Positions 48,613 through 57,273 of a DNA stretch of 64,000 nt are shown piece by piece. The stretch lies in the NCBI GenBank assembly GCA_963707665.1, contig CAVPQU010000015.1:1-64000 (forward strand). Direction: 5' to 3'. The notes beneath the pieces were generated by a model, which searched no databases, had not been told where the DNA came from, and saw only the letters and a list, made by a program, of their open reading frames with translations. Position 1 is the stretch's first letter; the number at the start of each line of letters is the position of its first letter. The stretch comes from DATJCV01 sp963707665. Its GTDB lineage: Bacteria; Pseudomonadota; Gammaproteobacteria; Burkholderiales; Burkholderiaceae_D. The translations under genes were made by a program, and so were the position numbers.

Positions 48613-50091
48613 TTACTGGGCTTCAGAAGCCGGCATGGCAGGCGGCGGGAAAGCGCTTTCCAGGCTGCCGTTGGAATACACTTCGCCGCGACTCGGTTCC
48701 ACATGATTGTCGGTCGGCAACCTTGGCACTTCCGCCAGCGGCTTGACCAGGCGCGGCGTGATCACGAATACCAGTTCCGTTTGGTCTCTCTGAAATTCGG
48801 TACTGCGAAATAGCGCACCGAGCACCGGCACCTCACCCAAACCCGGGTAGCGCTTGATGGTTTCAGTGACGTTGTTCTTGATCAGACCGGCAATCATGAA
48901 ACTTTGTCCATCATTGAGTTGGACGGTGGTATCGGCCCTGCGCACCGTCAGCGACGGCAGCACGGAAGTCACCCCGCCCACGGTCGTGAACGGCGATCCG
49001 GTCTGCGACAGGTCCGAAACTTCCGACACCATCTTCAAGTTGACCCGAGTGCCGTTCAGCACGGTCGGCGTGAACTTGACACCGATGCCGAACTCCTTTT
49101 CTTCCAGGGTAATCGTCGGCGCGCCGCCGTTGTTGGTCTGTGCCACGGGAATGAAGATCCTGCCGCCCGACAGGAAACTGGCGTGCTGTCCGCTGATGGC
49201 CATGATGTTTGGCTCCGCCAGTATCCGTACCAGGCCGTCATCCTTTTGACCGTCGAGATTCAGCGCAGTCCTGCCGATTTTTATGGCTTCCAGCAGACCG
49301 CCGCCATTGCTCAGAAAACTGGAGAGCAAGGAATAGGTATTCGCCCCACCGTCGCTGGATCGATTGATAGTGACGCTCGAACCCAGCTTGTCGAGCAGCG
49401 TCTTGCTGATTTCAGCAATCTTCACCTCCAGCATCACCTGCTGCGGCGTCATGATGCGCAGCAGGTTGACCACTTTTTTGCCGTCGCCGTAGGACATGGC
49501 CAAACTCATGATCTCGTCGAGCTTGATGGCGTCGCTGACTTTACCGGTGAGCAACAAGGCATTTTCCGCGCTCTTGACCTTGATTTCGGTTTCTTCCGGC
49601 ATCAGTTCGGTCAGCTTGGATTGCAGGGTGCCGGGGTCGATCGTGACGATCAGATCCTTGATCGAGCAAGCACCATTGGCAGCTTGCAGCACCACATTCA
49701 TCGAACCGGCACGTTTGCCAACGAAGAATAATTCGGTCGGGCTGAGCAACATCATGTCGACGTCGGCGACACCGTCCGCAGCTCCTGCCGCCGCCGGCGG
49801 TTTTCGCAGCTCGGGAGGAACGTTCTTGTCTTCGGCGACTTCAGCCGGCTTTCCTGCCCGACTGGAGGACAGGCCACCGACCACCATGCGCGCGGCCGGC
49901 ATATTGAGCTTGACGATGGTGGATTTCCCCAGCAAGACATGAGTGGGAGGATCGACTGTAACGGAGGTGCAGGGTTTTAACGGTATGGCGCGGGGAGAAG
50001 GAGGAGGAGGGAGTTTTTCGGTTGCCGCGAACGACTGGCTGGCGAAAATCAGTGCAGCACTCTGGGTAAGAATATGGATCTTCTTATTCAC
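48613..50091 (-). CDS. rcpA: Tad/Flp pilus secretin RcpA (CpaC)
   Basis: Outer-membrane secretin of 492 residues through which the Flp pilus leaves the cell. It has a signal peptide (ILTQSAALIFASQSFAATE), a BON-like N-terminal part (ENALLLTGKVSDAIKLDEIMSLA) and the secretin core: VMLEVKIAEISKTLLDKLG, RILAEPNIMAISGQHASFLSGG, VGGVTSVLPSLTVRRADTTVQLNDGQSFMIAGLI and LGEVPVLGALFRSTEFQRDQTELVFVITPRLV. A proline-rich stretch follows the signal. Between rcpC and the lipoprotein gene. Confidence 0.93.
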   Translation of the reverse strand: MNKKIHILTQSAALIFASQSFAATEKLPPPPSPRAIPLKPCTSVTVDPPTHVLLGKSTIVKLNMPAARMVVGGLSSSRAGKPAEVAEDKNVPPELRKPPAAAGAADGVADVDMMLLSPTELFFVGKRAGSMNVVLQAANGACSIKDLIVTIDPGTLQSKLTELMPEETEIKVKSAENALLLTGKVSDAIKLDEIMSLAMSYGDGKKVVNLLRIMTPQQVMLEVKIAEISKTLLDKLGSSVTINRSSDGGANTYSLLSSFLSNGGGLLEAIKIGRTALNLDGQKDDGLVRILAEPNIMAISGQHASFLSGGRIFIPVAQTNNGGAPTITLEEKEFGIGVKFTPTVLNGTRVNLKMVSEVSDLSQTGSPFTTVGGVTSVLPSLTVRRADTTVQLNDGQSFMIAGLIKNNVTETIKRYPGLGEVPVLGALFRSTEFQRDQTELVFVITPRLVKPLAEVPRLPTDNHVEPSRGEVYSNGSLESAFPPPAMPASEAQ

Positions 50092-50104
50092 TTCGACTCC
50101 CCCT

Positions 50105-51001
50105 TCAGAAATTTTTCGTGTTGTTGTTCTTATTTAGAAACAATTCAAAGTCCGCACATTGTTCTGGATCACTTCGACGCAAGATTTTTCCGGTAGCGTA
50201 AGCCGTCGGCGCAGATTTAAGCCGCTGCGAAACCTTGATTACCTTGACCATCGGCTTGGCCTCCGCCAGCTTGATAACTGGCTCTTCTTTTTCGCCGAAT
50301 AACTGTCTCTTGGTAATCCCTGCCGACATCACCGGCTGCTTGTCCGCCTGATTGCGCAGGACCAGGGACAGCGTGCCGATGTTGCGCGCCAGGTCCAGCC
50401 TTTCCGCATCTTCCAGCGTGAGTTCGAGCGTGACTGCATTGACCACCTTGGGTTTGGTGTCGTCGCGACCGGCTTCCTGCGCCACGGCCAGCACCAGCAC
50501 ATGTTCCAGCACCGTCTTGCTGATTTGCTGCTTCTCTTCATTTTCCTTGGCGCCTCCCCGGTCCTGCTGGGTATTGACCATCACGTCCACGTAGTTGCCG
50601 GGCAGCGCAAAACCAGCGACGCCGACCACGTCATTGACCCGTACCGTCATGGCACGCTTGCCATCGGCAATCACGGCCGACAGGCCGCCCTGCGTTCCCA
50701 CCGGAGCCAGCCTGGCATTGAGGATGGGTTCGCCGCGCTGGATCGAAGTTTTCACCACGCGGTCCTGCAATTCCTTGGCATCCTGGAACGCGCCTAGCGG
50801 CACCGAGCCGCTCGGCCAGTCGACCGTGGTCAGCATTTGCGGATTGAGCTTGCTGCCCAACTCGATATCCATCGCGGCGACCGCGACTTTGTTGGACGAG
50901 ATCGCGCCTTTTTGCGCGACCCAGCCGACCGCCATCGCCGTGACCACGACGCCCAGCACCACCGACACGGCCAGCACCCCGACTGCGCGTGCATTTTTCA
51001 T
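50105..51001 (-). CDS. rcpC: Tad pilus assembly protein RcpC (CpaB)
   Basis: 298-residue periplasmic protein anchored by an N-terminal helix (VGVLAVSVVLGVVVTAMAVGWVAQ). It has an SAF domain (VAVAAMDIELGSKLNPQMLTTVDWPSGSVP) and the CpaB core (GKRAMTVRVNDVVGVAGFALPGNYVDVMV). It supports secretin assembly. The C-terminus is basic and then Asn/Lys-rich. Fourteen bases before rcpA. Confidence 0.9.
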   Translation of the reverse strand: MKNARAVGVLAVSVVLGVVVTAMAVGWVAQKGAISSNKVAVAAMDIELGSKLNPQMLTTVDWPSGSVPLGAFQDAKELQDRVVKTSIQRGEPILNARLAPVGTQGGLSAVIADGKRAMTVRVNDVVGVAGFALPGNYVDVMVNTQQDRGGAKENEEKQQISKTVLEHVLVLAVAQEAGRDDTKPKVVNAVTLELTLEDAERLDLARNIGTLSLVLRNQADKQPVMSAGITKRQLFGEKEEPVIKLAEAKPMVKVIKVSQRLKSAPTAYATGKILRRSDPEQCADFELFLNKNNNTKNF

Positions 51002-51019
51002 CGCAAGCTCCCTTCCTCG

Positions 51020-51611
51020 TTATATGAAACCCAATTGCCGCAACACCAGGTAACCGATGGTGCCGATGGCCATCGATACGCCATAGGGCAGCTTGCCGGC
51101 CGAGCTGCCGCCAGCGATTTGCAGCTGCGGCTTGGTACCGCCGATGACGCTCAAAAAACCAAGTTGAAACAGCGCGGCCAGATTGCGCAGCATTTTTGCG
51201 GCCGTCCCTTTTGCCAGCACATAGCCGACTGCCAGCACGCCACCGACGATCATGCTGGCCAGCATGGCGTAGAAGGTATCGCCCGGCCCGAGGATGGCGC
51301 CGATCATCGCCGCCAGCTTGACATCGCCGGCGCCCATGGCGCGCAGCAGATACAGCGGCAGGAACAGCAGCAGCCCCAGGCCCAGCCCGGCCAGCGGCCA
51401 CAAGACGGTTGTTGTGCGGCGAAAGCGGGAAGGCGGTGTTGTAGATCACCCCGAACAGCAGGCCGAAGAGGATCAGCCAGTTGGGAATGCGGTGCGAGTG
51501 AACATCCGAGATGGCGGCCAAAATGAGGAGCAGCATCAATATGCCGGCGCGCCAGTCGAACACCAGCATCGCCAGTAGATCAAGCATTGCCTGGAATTCT
51601 GCGGACGACAT
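51020..51611 (-). CDS. tadV: Prepilin peptidase TadV (CpaA), one frameshift
   Basis: Inner-membrane aspartyl protease that cleaves the Flp prepilin. ATG 51611 starts MSSAEFQAMLDLLAMLVFDW, with the first catalytic Asp in ISDVHSHRIPNWL and the second in MGAGDVKLAAMIGAILGPGD. A one-base shift near 51410 (between FPLSPHNN and PLAGLGLGLLLF) separates the two halves. The product of about 196 residues fits A24 family TadV proteins. It follows the pilin gene beyond a terminator-like hairpin. Confidence 0.85.
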
Positions 51612-51631
51612 TGCTGTTCCTTTTTATTCAG

Positions 51632-51662
51632 TAAAAACGAGAGAGAGCCGGCAGGCTCTCTC
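51632..51662 (-). terminator. Terminator/attenuator between flp and tadV
   Basis: On the minus strand GAGAGAGCC pairs with GGCTCTCTC (9 bp, 4-base loop) followed by TCGTTTTT. It lies 36 bases after the pilin stop and would allow strong pilin synthesis with partial read-through into tadV. Confidence 0.7.
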
Positions 51663-51697
51663 CCTTGGCACTACTACCAAACGCCGTTTTCAGGCTA

Positions 51698-51941
51698 TTA
51701 CGCGCAGGGCTCCAGTCCGGTCAGACAGTTCGTGACACGATCAATGAAAGTTGTGAATGGGCTGCCGGCACCGCTCAGCGATTGCAGAGAGAGCGATCAC
51801 CAACGCGATGGATACGACCGCGATGATCAGCGCGTATTCGACGACCTGCGCGCCCTCTTCGTCACGGAGGAATTTGCCGGTGCCATTCTTGAGCGACTTG
51901 ACGATGGCGGCGGACTTGACGGACTCGATCAGCTTGTTCAT
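51698..51941 (-). CDS. flp: Flp/Fap family pilin, one frameshift near the C-terminus
   Basis: Type IVb pilin, the structural subunit. The processing site lies in RDEEGAQVVEYALIIAVVSIALVIALSAI, with cleavage after the glycine and the EY pair of Flp. In the given frame the end is SAIAERCRQPIHNFH, but from about 51778 the next frame reads SGAGSPFTTFIDRVTNCLTG and ends LEPCA at 51698-51700. This is the usual Flp ending with a cysteine pair, so one indel is likely. First gene of the Tad locus. Confidence 0.85.
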
Positions 51942-52482
51942 TTCGACACCCTTTCTGTGGTTAGGAGATCACTTCAAAAGTACACGGCATGCCTGCCTGG
52001 CCCTGGACCTACCGTGCGTCGGTCCGCCATTTGCTGCAAAGCCTGAACCAGCTACGTTGAGGACGACTGCTACCACCGCATTCCATCGGAAAGCGCCAAG
52101 CGTTCAAATCCACTGAATTGAATTGAGCTTATGCTGAAGTTGTGAAAAAAATAAGGCTTTGCCCGGGCATTTCGCTTGCCGTTGATATTCATCAACGACG
52201 TATGTGTGTGCTGAACGACGCCGTATCGGCTTGCCGCGTTTGGCATGTCATTGGGATGTGTTCGCGCAGGGTGCAGGAATCCGCGCCGTGAGGCAGCGCG
52301 GCGTTCAATCATCTATGCAGTGCCTGAGATTTACCGGCTAACGGTGCTGACCAGTACGACGCTGTACAAGCTGCGGATTGATGCGGCGTTACTCATTCTT
52401 TCCGCCCTACGGATCTATCGGAAAAGCCACGTGGCTCTGGATCCGGCGTATCGCGCTTACATGAGAAAGGTGCGATATCGGC
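51942..52482. other. Upstream region of the Tad locus
   Basis: 540 bases without a supported gene. The AT-rich part near 52120-52180 next to flp is where its promoter should lie; no clear box was identified. Confidence 0.35.
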
Positions 52483-52665
52483 TTATGCCGTTCATTTTTT
52501 AACAAACCTGAATCAACATAGTTTGCAAATGAAAACTCAATGAAAGCAGCTCCGTAGTAATGAGCGATTGAGTACTTCCCCATGTCTTCCCCCGCACAGG
52601 CCGGAATGCATGAAATCCCGCCAGTGTCGTCGGTCTGCCAAGCCACTGGCTTCCCCATTGCGGGG
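52483..52665. repeat. Degenerate REPIN/MITE-like copy
   Basis: TTATGCCGTTCAT (52483-52495) resembles the terminal repeat TAATGCCGTTCAG. Further on GTCTTCCCCCGC (52584-52595) and CCACTGGCTTCCCC..GGGG (from 52642) resemble the inverted REP arms with several changes. No second terminal repeat is seen. Confidence 0.4.
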
Positions 52666-52833
52666 CGCGTTTGCGCAGGCAAGTGCAAGCCATTCTGCAG
52701 GCACGCAACAGGCTGCCTGAATTCCCTGCCTTACCACTCACGAGTGGCGGAGGATCGCGTTTTTGCCTTGATTAAATTGCTTTTGTAGGGACTGATATTT
52801 TCAACAGTTCACTACGACAGAGCCATAGAAACG

Positions 52834-52895
52834 GGAGTATGTTGCATAAATTGCCACTTTAATCCCGTGACTCACCACTTAATCAAGGAGTATAT
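52834..52895 (+). repeat. Phased repeat, locus B: GGAGTATGT-N44-GGAGTATAT
   Basis: GGAGTATGT at 52834-52842 and GGAGTATAT at 52887-52895, starts 53 bases apart, in the gap between the Tad locus and the small gene at 52985. ACGGGA and TCCCGT (52831-52836, 52863-52868) could pair across part of it. Confidence 0.7.
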
Positions 52896-52984
52896 GGTTT
52901 GAATCTGGGCAGTTCGCGAGTATTGGCTATGGAAGGGCCGTACACCCGACGATGTTTCGCCAGTCAGGCATGGCACTGAATTAT

Positions 52985-53306
52985 TTAAGCTGGACTGCGC
53001 CTGGCGGCAGTGCCAAAAGTCAGGAGTGCCGATCCTTCCATGAGCGCGGCGGCAATGTCTTTCAGGATTTCCGCCAGCGCCTGGTCTTCCGCGTTGGCCG
53101 CCAGCGCCCGCAGCCGCGCCGCGCTGAGTTCCGGCATGTCGGTACAGCTCGCCAGCAGGCCCAGCGCTTCGGTCGCCACGCGCTGCGCAGCAGCGTCGGA
53201 TGGCGCGCGTTGCGCCGCCTGGTGCAGATCGCCAATCGCATAGGCTGACGCCGGAGCGGTCGAGGCCGAGATAGGTACCGATCCGGGCAAGCGTCGCCTG
53301 TGCCAT
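52985..53306 (-). CDS. Hypothetical small protein, one frameshift
   Basis: From ATG 53306 reads MAQATLARIGTYLGLDRSGVS. A shift near 53240 then leads to AYAIGDLHQAAQRAPSDAAAQRVATEALGLLASCTDMPELSAARLRALAANAEDQALAEILKDIAAALMEG, and the end is TAARRSPA. Alanine-rich and helical, about 106 residues, no signal peptide. Family not recognised. It lies 280 bases downstream of gcvP in the same direction, separated by a MITE, and so may once have been read with the glycine cleavage operon. Confidence 0.45.
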
Positions 53307-53363
53307 GAAGTTTTCCGAATGGTTCGAAGGACGGCCTGGCACAAAGGGCGAGCCCAAAGACAA

Positions 53364-53531
53364 CTTAAAGGGCAGTAATGCCGTTCAGCCAAGCTCACTC
53401 CCGTGCGGCGTCGTCCCCGCGAAGGCTGGAATGCATGCATTCCCCCAGTGTCTTTCGACGAATACGCCACTGGATTCCCGCCTTCGCGGGAATGACAAAC
53501 CCTTAACTGAACGGCATTACTTAAAGGGCAG
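53364..53531. mobile_element. REPIN/MITE-like element with perfect 13-bp inverted ends and 12-bp direct repeats
   Basis: TAATGCCGTTCAG (53376-53388) and CTGAACGGCATTA (53507-53519) are perfect inverted repeats. CTTAAAGGGCAG abuts both ends as a direct repeat (53364-53375 and 53520-53531), like a target-site duplication. Inside are the arms GTCGTCCCCGC (53410-53420) and GCGGGAATGAC (53486-53496). 144-bp element without coding capacity, between gcvP and a small gene. Confidence 0.75.
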
Positions 53532-53584
53532 CCGTTTCAGCGCTGGCCACAATCGACGGCGGTGCCGCCGACGGTGTCCCGATT

Positions 53585-56482
53585 TTATTCGTAATCGGAG
53601 ACCGGCACGCAGCCGCAGAACAGGTTGCGGTCGCCATACGCATTGTCGGCGCGCCCGACCGCCGGCCAGTACTTCTGCCGGCGCAGCGATGCCACCGGAT
53701 AGGCGGCGACGGCGCGACTGTAGGCGTGTTCCCAGACATCGGCGGTCAACACCTCGGCGGTATGCGGCGCGTTCTTCAACGGGTTGTCGAGGCGGTCGAA
53801 GTCGCCGCTTTCGACCTGGGCAATTTCGGCGCGGATCGCGATCATGGCGTCGATGAAACGATCGATCTCGCGCTTCGATTCGCTTTCGGTCGGCTCGATC
53901 ATCAGCGTGCCGGGCACCGGGAAGCTCATGGTCGGCGCGTGGAAGCCATAGTCCATCAGGCGCTTGGCGACGTCTTCGTTGGAAATGCCGGTGGCCGCCG
54001 TCAGCGGCCGCAGGTCGAGGATGCATTCATGCGCCACCAGGCCGTCGTGGCCGGAATACAGCACCGGATAATGCGGCGCCAGCCGGCGCGCGATGTAGTT
54101 GGCGGCCAGGATCGCGACTTCGGTGGCCGCGGTCAAGCCGGCCGCGCCCATCATGGCGATGTACATCCACGAGATCGGCAGGATGCTGGCGGAACCGAAC
54201 GGCGCCGCGCTGACCGCGCCGATGCCGGCAGCGTCGCGCTGGTAGCCGATGCTGCGCAGATTCGGCAGGAACTGCGCCAGATGCGCGCCGACCGCCACCG
54301 GGCCGACGCCGGGGCCGCCGCCGCCATGCGGAATGCAAAAGGTCTTGTGCAGGTTCAGGTGGCTGACGTCGCCGCCGAATTGGCCCGGCGCGGCGACGCC
54401 GACCAGCGCATTCAGGTTGGCGCCGTCGATGTACACCTGGCCGCCGTGCTCGTGGACGATCTCGCACAACTGCTGGATGCCTTCCTCGAACACGCCATGC
54501 GTCGACGGATACGTCACCATCGCCGCCGCCAGATTCTTGCTGTGCAATTCGGCCTTGGCCTGCAGATCGGCCAGATCGACGTTACCGCGCTCGTCGCAGG
54601 CCACCACCACTACCTGCATGCCGACCATGCTGGCCGAGGCCGGGTTGGTGCCGTGCGCCGAGGATGGAATCAGGCAGACGTTGCGATGCGCTTCGCCGCG
54701 CGCCGCGTGGTAAGCCTGGATCACCAACAGGCCGGTGTATTCGCCCTGCGAGCCGGCATTCGGCTGCAGCGACACCGCGGCGTAGCCGGTGGCCGCGCAC
54801 AGCATGTCTTCCAGCTGGTCGATCATTGCGCGGTAGCCGATGGTCTGATCAACCGGCGCGTACGGATGGATGGCGGCGAACTCGGGCCAGGTGACCGGGA
54901 TCATTTCGCTGGTGGCGTTCAGCTTCATGGTGCAGGAGCCGAGCGGAATCATGCTGCGGTCCAGCGCCAGGTCCTTGTCGGCCAGGCTGCGCAGGTAGCG
55001 CAGCATTTCGTGCTCGGCGTGATAGCGATTGAAGACCGGATGCGTCAGATAGGCGCTGCTGCGCGCCAGCGCGCGCGGGAAGGCGTCGCCGGCCTGCGCG
55101 GCTAATGTCGCCAGTGCGTCGAATTCGGGTAGCGGCAACTGCCCGTCGTGCGAGAAGGCAGCCCACAGCAGCCGCACGTCGTCGCTGCTGGTGGTTTCGT
55201 CGAGCGAGATGCCGACGTGATGGTCGTCGATCTGGCGCAGATTGATGCCGCGCTCCCGCGCCGCTGCGTGCCGCTGGTCGGCCAGCTTGACCTGCACCGT
55301 CAGCGTGTCGAAAAACGCTGGATTGATGATGGTGTAGCCCATCTGCCGCAGGCCGGCGGCCAGCACGCCGGTGTACCGGTGCACGCGTTGCGCAATGGTG
55401 CGGATTCCCTCCGGTCCGTGATACACCGCGTACATCGATGCCATCACCGCCAGCAGCACCTGCGCGGTGCAGATGTTGGAGGTGGCCTTCTCGCGCCGGA
55501 TATGCTGCTCGCGGGTTTGCAGCGCCAGCCGGTAGGCCTGGTTGCCTTGCGCATCCTGCGTCACACCGACCAGCCGGCCCGGCATGCTGCGCTTGAATTC
55601 GTCGCGCGTAGCCAGATAGCCGGCATGCGGGCCGCCGAAGCCGAGCGGCACGCCGAAGCGCTGGCTGTTGCCGATCACCACGTCGGCGCCCCACTCGCCG
55701 GGCGGCGCCAGCAGCGCCAGCGCCAGCAGATCGGCGGCGGCGATCACCAGCGCGCCTTTCGCGTGCAACGCGGCGACCAGTTCGCGGTAGTCGCGGACGT
55801 CGCCGTTGGCGCCCGGATATTGCAGCAGCACGCCGAAGCAGTCGTGGTGCAGCGCATCCTCGCCGCTGCCGCTGCGTACCTCGATGCCCAGCGGCCGGGC
55901 GCGGGTATCAATGATTTCGCGAGTCTGCGGCAACACATCCTCGGCGACATAGAACACGTTCGATTTCGACTTGCCGACCCGCTGCAGCAAGGTCATCGCC
56001 TCGGCCGCGGCGGTGCCTTCGTCCAGCATCGAGGCATTGGCGATCTGCATGCCGGTCAGGTCGGTGATCATTTGCTGAAAATTGAGGATCGCCTCCAGCC
56101 GTCCCTGCGAGATTTCCGGCTGGTACGGCGTGTAGGCGGTGTACCAGGCCGGATTCTCGAACAGGTTGCGCAGGATCACGCCCGGTGTGAAGGTGTTGTA
56201 GTAACCCTGCCCGATCATCGACTTGAATACGCGGTTCTTGCCGGCCAGCTGCTTCAACTTGACCAGCGCCGCCTGCTCCGGCAGCGCCTCCGAAAATTCG
56301 CCGAGCGGCAAGGGTTCGCGGCGGCGGATGCCGGGCGGCACGATGGCGTCGATCAGGGCGGCACGGGTCGGATAGCCGACCGTCGCCAGCATTTCCTGCT
56401 GTTCGGATGCGGACGGGCCGATGTGGCGAGCGACGAAGGCGTCGCGCGCTTCAAGCTGGGAAAGGTCGGGGCGGGTAGTCAT
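53585..56482 (-). CDS. gcvP: Glycine dehydrogenase (decarboxylating), P protein
   Basis: PLP enzyme of the glycine cleavage system, 965 residues, single-chain type. It decarboxylates glycine and transfers aminomethyl to lipoyl-GcvH. It begins MTTRPDLSQLEARDAFVARHIGPS, with QGYYNTFTPGVILRNLFENPAWYTAYTPYQPEISQGRLEA in the first half. The Schiff-base lysine is in LNLHKTFCIPHGGGGPGVGP, after GANLNALVG. The C-terminus has FHAPTMSFPVPGTLMIEPTESESK. Start ATG 56482 is chosen over the open frame to 56542. Third gene of gcvTHP; a REPIN lies in the gap to gcvH. Confidence 0.97.
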   Translation of the reverse strand: MTTRPDLSQLEARDAFVARHIGPSASEQQEMLATVGYPTRAALIDAIVPPGIRRREPLPLGEFSEALPEQAALVKLKQLAGKNRVFKSMIGQGYYNTFTPGVILRNLFENPAWYTAYTPYQPEISQGRLEAILNFQQMITDLTGMQIANASMLDEGTAAAEAMTLLQRVGKSKSNVFYVAEDVLPQTREIIDTRARPLGIEVRSGSGEDALHHDCFGVLLQYPGANGDVRDYRELVAALHAKGALVIAAADLLALALLAPPGEWGADVVIGNSQRFGVPLGFGGPHAGYLATRDEFKRSMPGRLVGVTQDAQGNQAYRLALQTREQHIRREKATSNICTAQVLLAVMASMYAVYHGPEGIRTIAQRVHRYTGVLAAGLRQMGYTIINPAFFDTLTVQVKLADQRHAAARERGINLRQIDDHHVGISLDETTSSDDVRLLWAAFSHDGQLPLPEFDALATLAAQAGDAFPRALARSSAYLTHPVFNRYHAEHEMLRYLRSLADKDLALDRSMIPLGSCTMKLNATSEMIPVTWPEFAAIHPYAPVDQTIGYRAMIDQLEDMLCAATGYAAVSLQPNAGSQGEYTGLLVIQAYHAARGEAHRNVCLIPSSAHGTNPASASMVGMQVVVVACDERGNVDLADLQAKAELHSKNLAAAMVTYPSTHGVFEEGIQQLCEIVHEHGGQVYIDGANLNALVGVAAPGQFGGDVSHLNLHKTFCIPHGGGGPGVGPVAVGAHLAQFLPNLRSIGYQRDAAGIGAVSAAPFGSASILPISWMYIAMMGAAGLTAATEVAILAANYIARRLAPHYPVLYSGHDGLVAHECILDLRPLTAATGISNEDVAKRLMDYGFHAPTMSFPVPGTLMIEPTESESKREIDRFIDAMIAIRAEIAQVESGDFDRLDNPLKNAPHTAEVLTADVWEHAYSRAVAAYPVASLRRQKYWPAVGRADNAYGDRNLFCGCVPVSDYE

Positions 56483-56553
56483 GGTCTGAGGTGAGTGAAA
56501 GTGAGAGGGACAGCAGACGCGGCGCAGTAGGAATCGCCACAATCTTCAGCACT

Positions 56554-56643
56554 GTCGTTCCCGCGGCTTTAAGCGGGAACCCAGTGTCGTTCGTCATACC
56601 GCGAGCGAAAAAGCCACTGGATTCCCGCCTGCGCGGGAACGAC
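56554..56643. repeat. REPIN between gcvH and gcvP
   Basis: GTCGTTCCCGC (56554-56564) and GCGGGAACGAC (56633-56643) are perfect inverted ends. Inside, AAGCGGGAACCCAGTG and CCACTGGATTCCCGCC form the second symmetric pair. 90 bp within the gcv operon; as RNA it folds into two hairpins and may lower gcvP read-through or protect the upstream mRNA. Confidence 0.7.
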
Positions 56644-56654
56644 AACCGGGTTGA

Positions 56655-57035
56655 TCAGGCGCCGATCGTCTTGCCGTAGGCCGCCGCATCGAGCAGGCCG
56701 TCCAGTTCGCCGCTGTCGCTCGGCTTCAGCTTGAACAGCCACGCTTCAAAGGCATTGGCGTTGATCTGCTCGGGCGCGTCGCCCAGGGACTCGTTGATTG
56801 CCACCACCTCGCCGCTGATCGGAGCATAGATGTCGCTGGCGGCCTTGACCGATTCCACCACCGCGCATTCCTTGCCCGCCGCCAGCGCCTGGCCGACTTT
56901 CGGCAGCTCGACGAACACGATGTCGCCCAGCGCATCCTGCGCGTACTCGGTGATGCCGATGGTCACGGTGCCGTCGGTTTCGGTGCGCACCCATTCGTGC
57001 GATTCGGCGTATTTCAGTTCGGCGGGAACATTCAT
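56655..57035 (-). CDS. gcvH: Glycine cleavage system H protein
   Basis: Lipoyl carrier protein of 126 residues that shuttles the aminomethyl group between P, T and L proteins. It begins MNVPAELKYAESHEWVRTETDGTVTIGITEYAQDALGDIVFVELP, with the lipoylated lysine in VVESVKAASDIYAPISGEV and the ending GLLDAAAYGKTIGA. Start ATG 57035. Second gene of the operon. Confidence 0.97.
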   Translation of the reverse strand: MNVPAELKYAESHEWVRTETDGTVTIGITEYAQDALGDIVFVELPKVGQALAAGKECAVVESVKAASDIYAPISGEVVAINESLGDAPEQINANAFEAWLFKLKPSDSGELDGLLDAAAYGKTIGA

Positions 57036-57155
57036 TTTCGGCTCCGGAAGTAGTGAGGATGATGGTAATGCGGATGATTCAAGGCTGGATTGCGGCTGGA
57101 CTGCAGAAAACGGCGCGACGTACGGAAACTCTTTCGATTCCGCACCAGGTTATTG

Positions 57156-57217
57156 GGAGTATATTGAAAAAATGACCATTTCATGTCCGACATTGACAGG
57201 TTGCATTGGGAGTATAT
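57156..57217 (+). repeat. Phased repeat, locus C: GGAGTATAT-N44-GGAGTATAT
   Basis: Identical nonamers at 57156-57164 and 57209-57217, starts 53 bases apart, in the 238-base gap between gcvT and gcvH. Orientation is opposite to the operon. Confidence 0.7.
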
Positions 57218-57273
57218 GGGCAGCTTGGTTGGCATCGCAGCTCCTCCGCGCAATCGAAGACCCGCTTCCGGGT

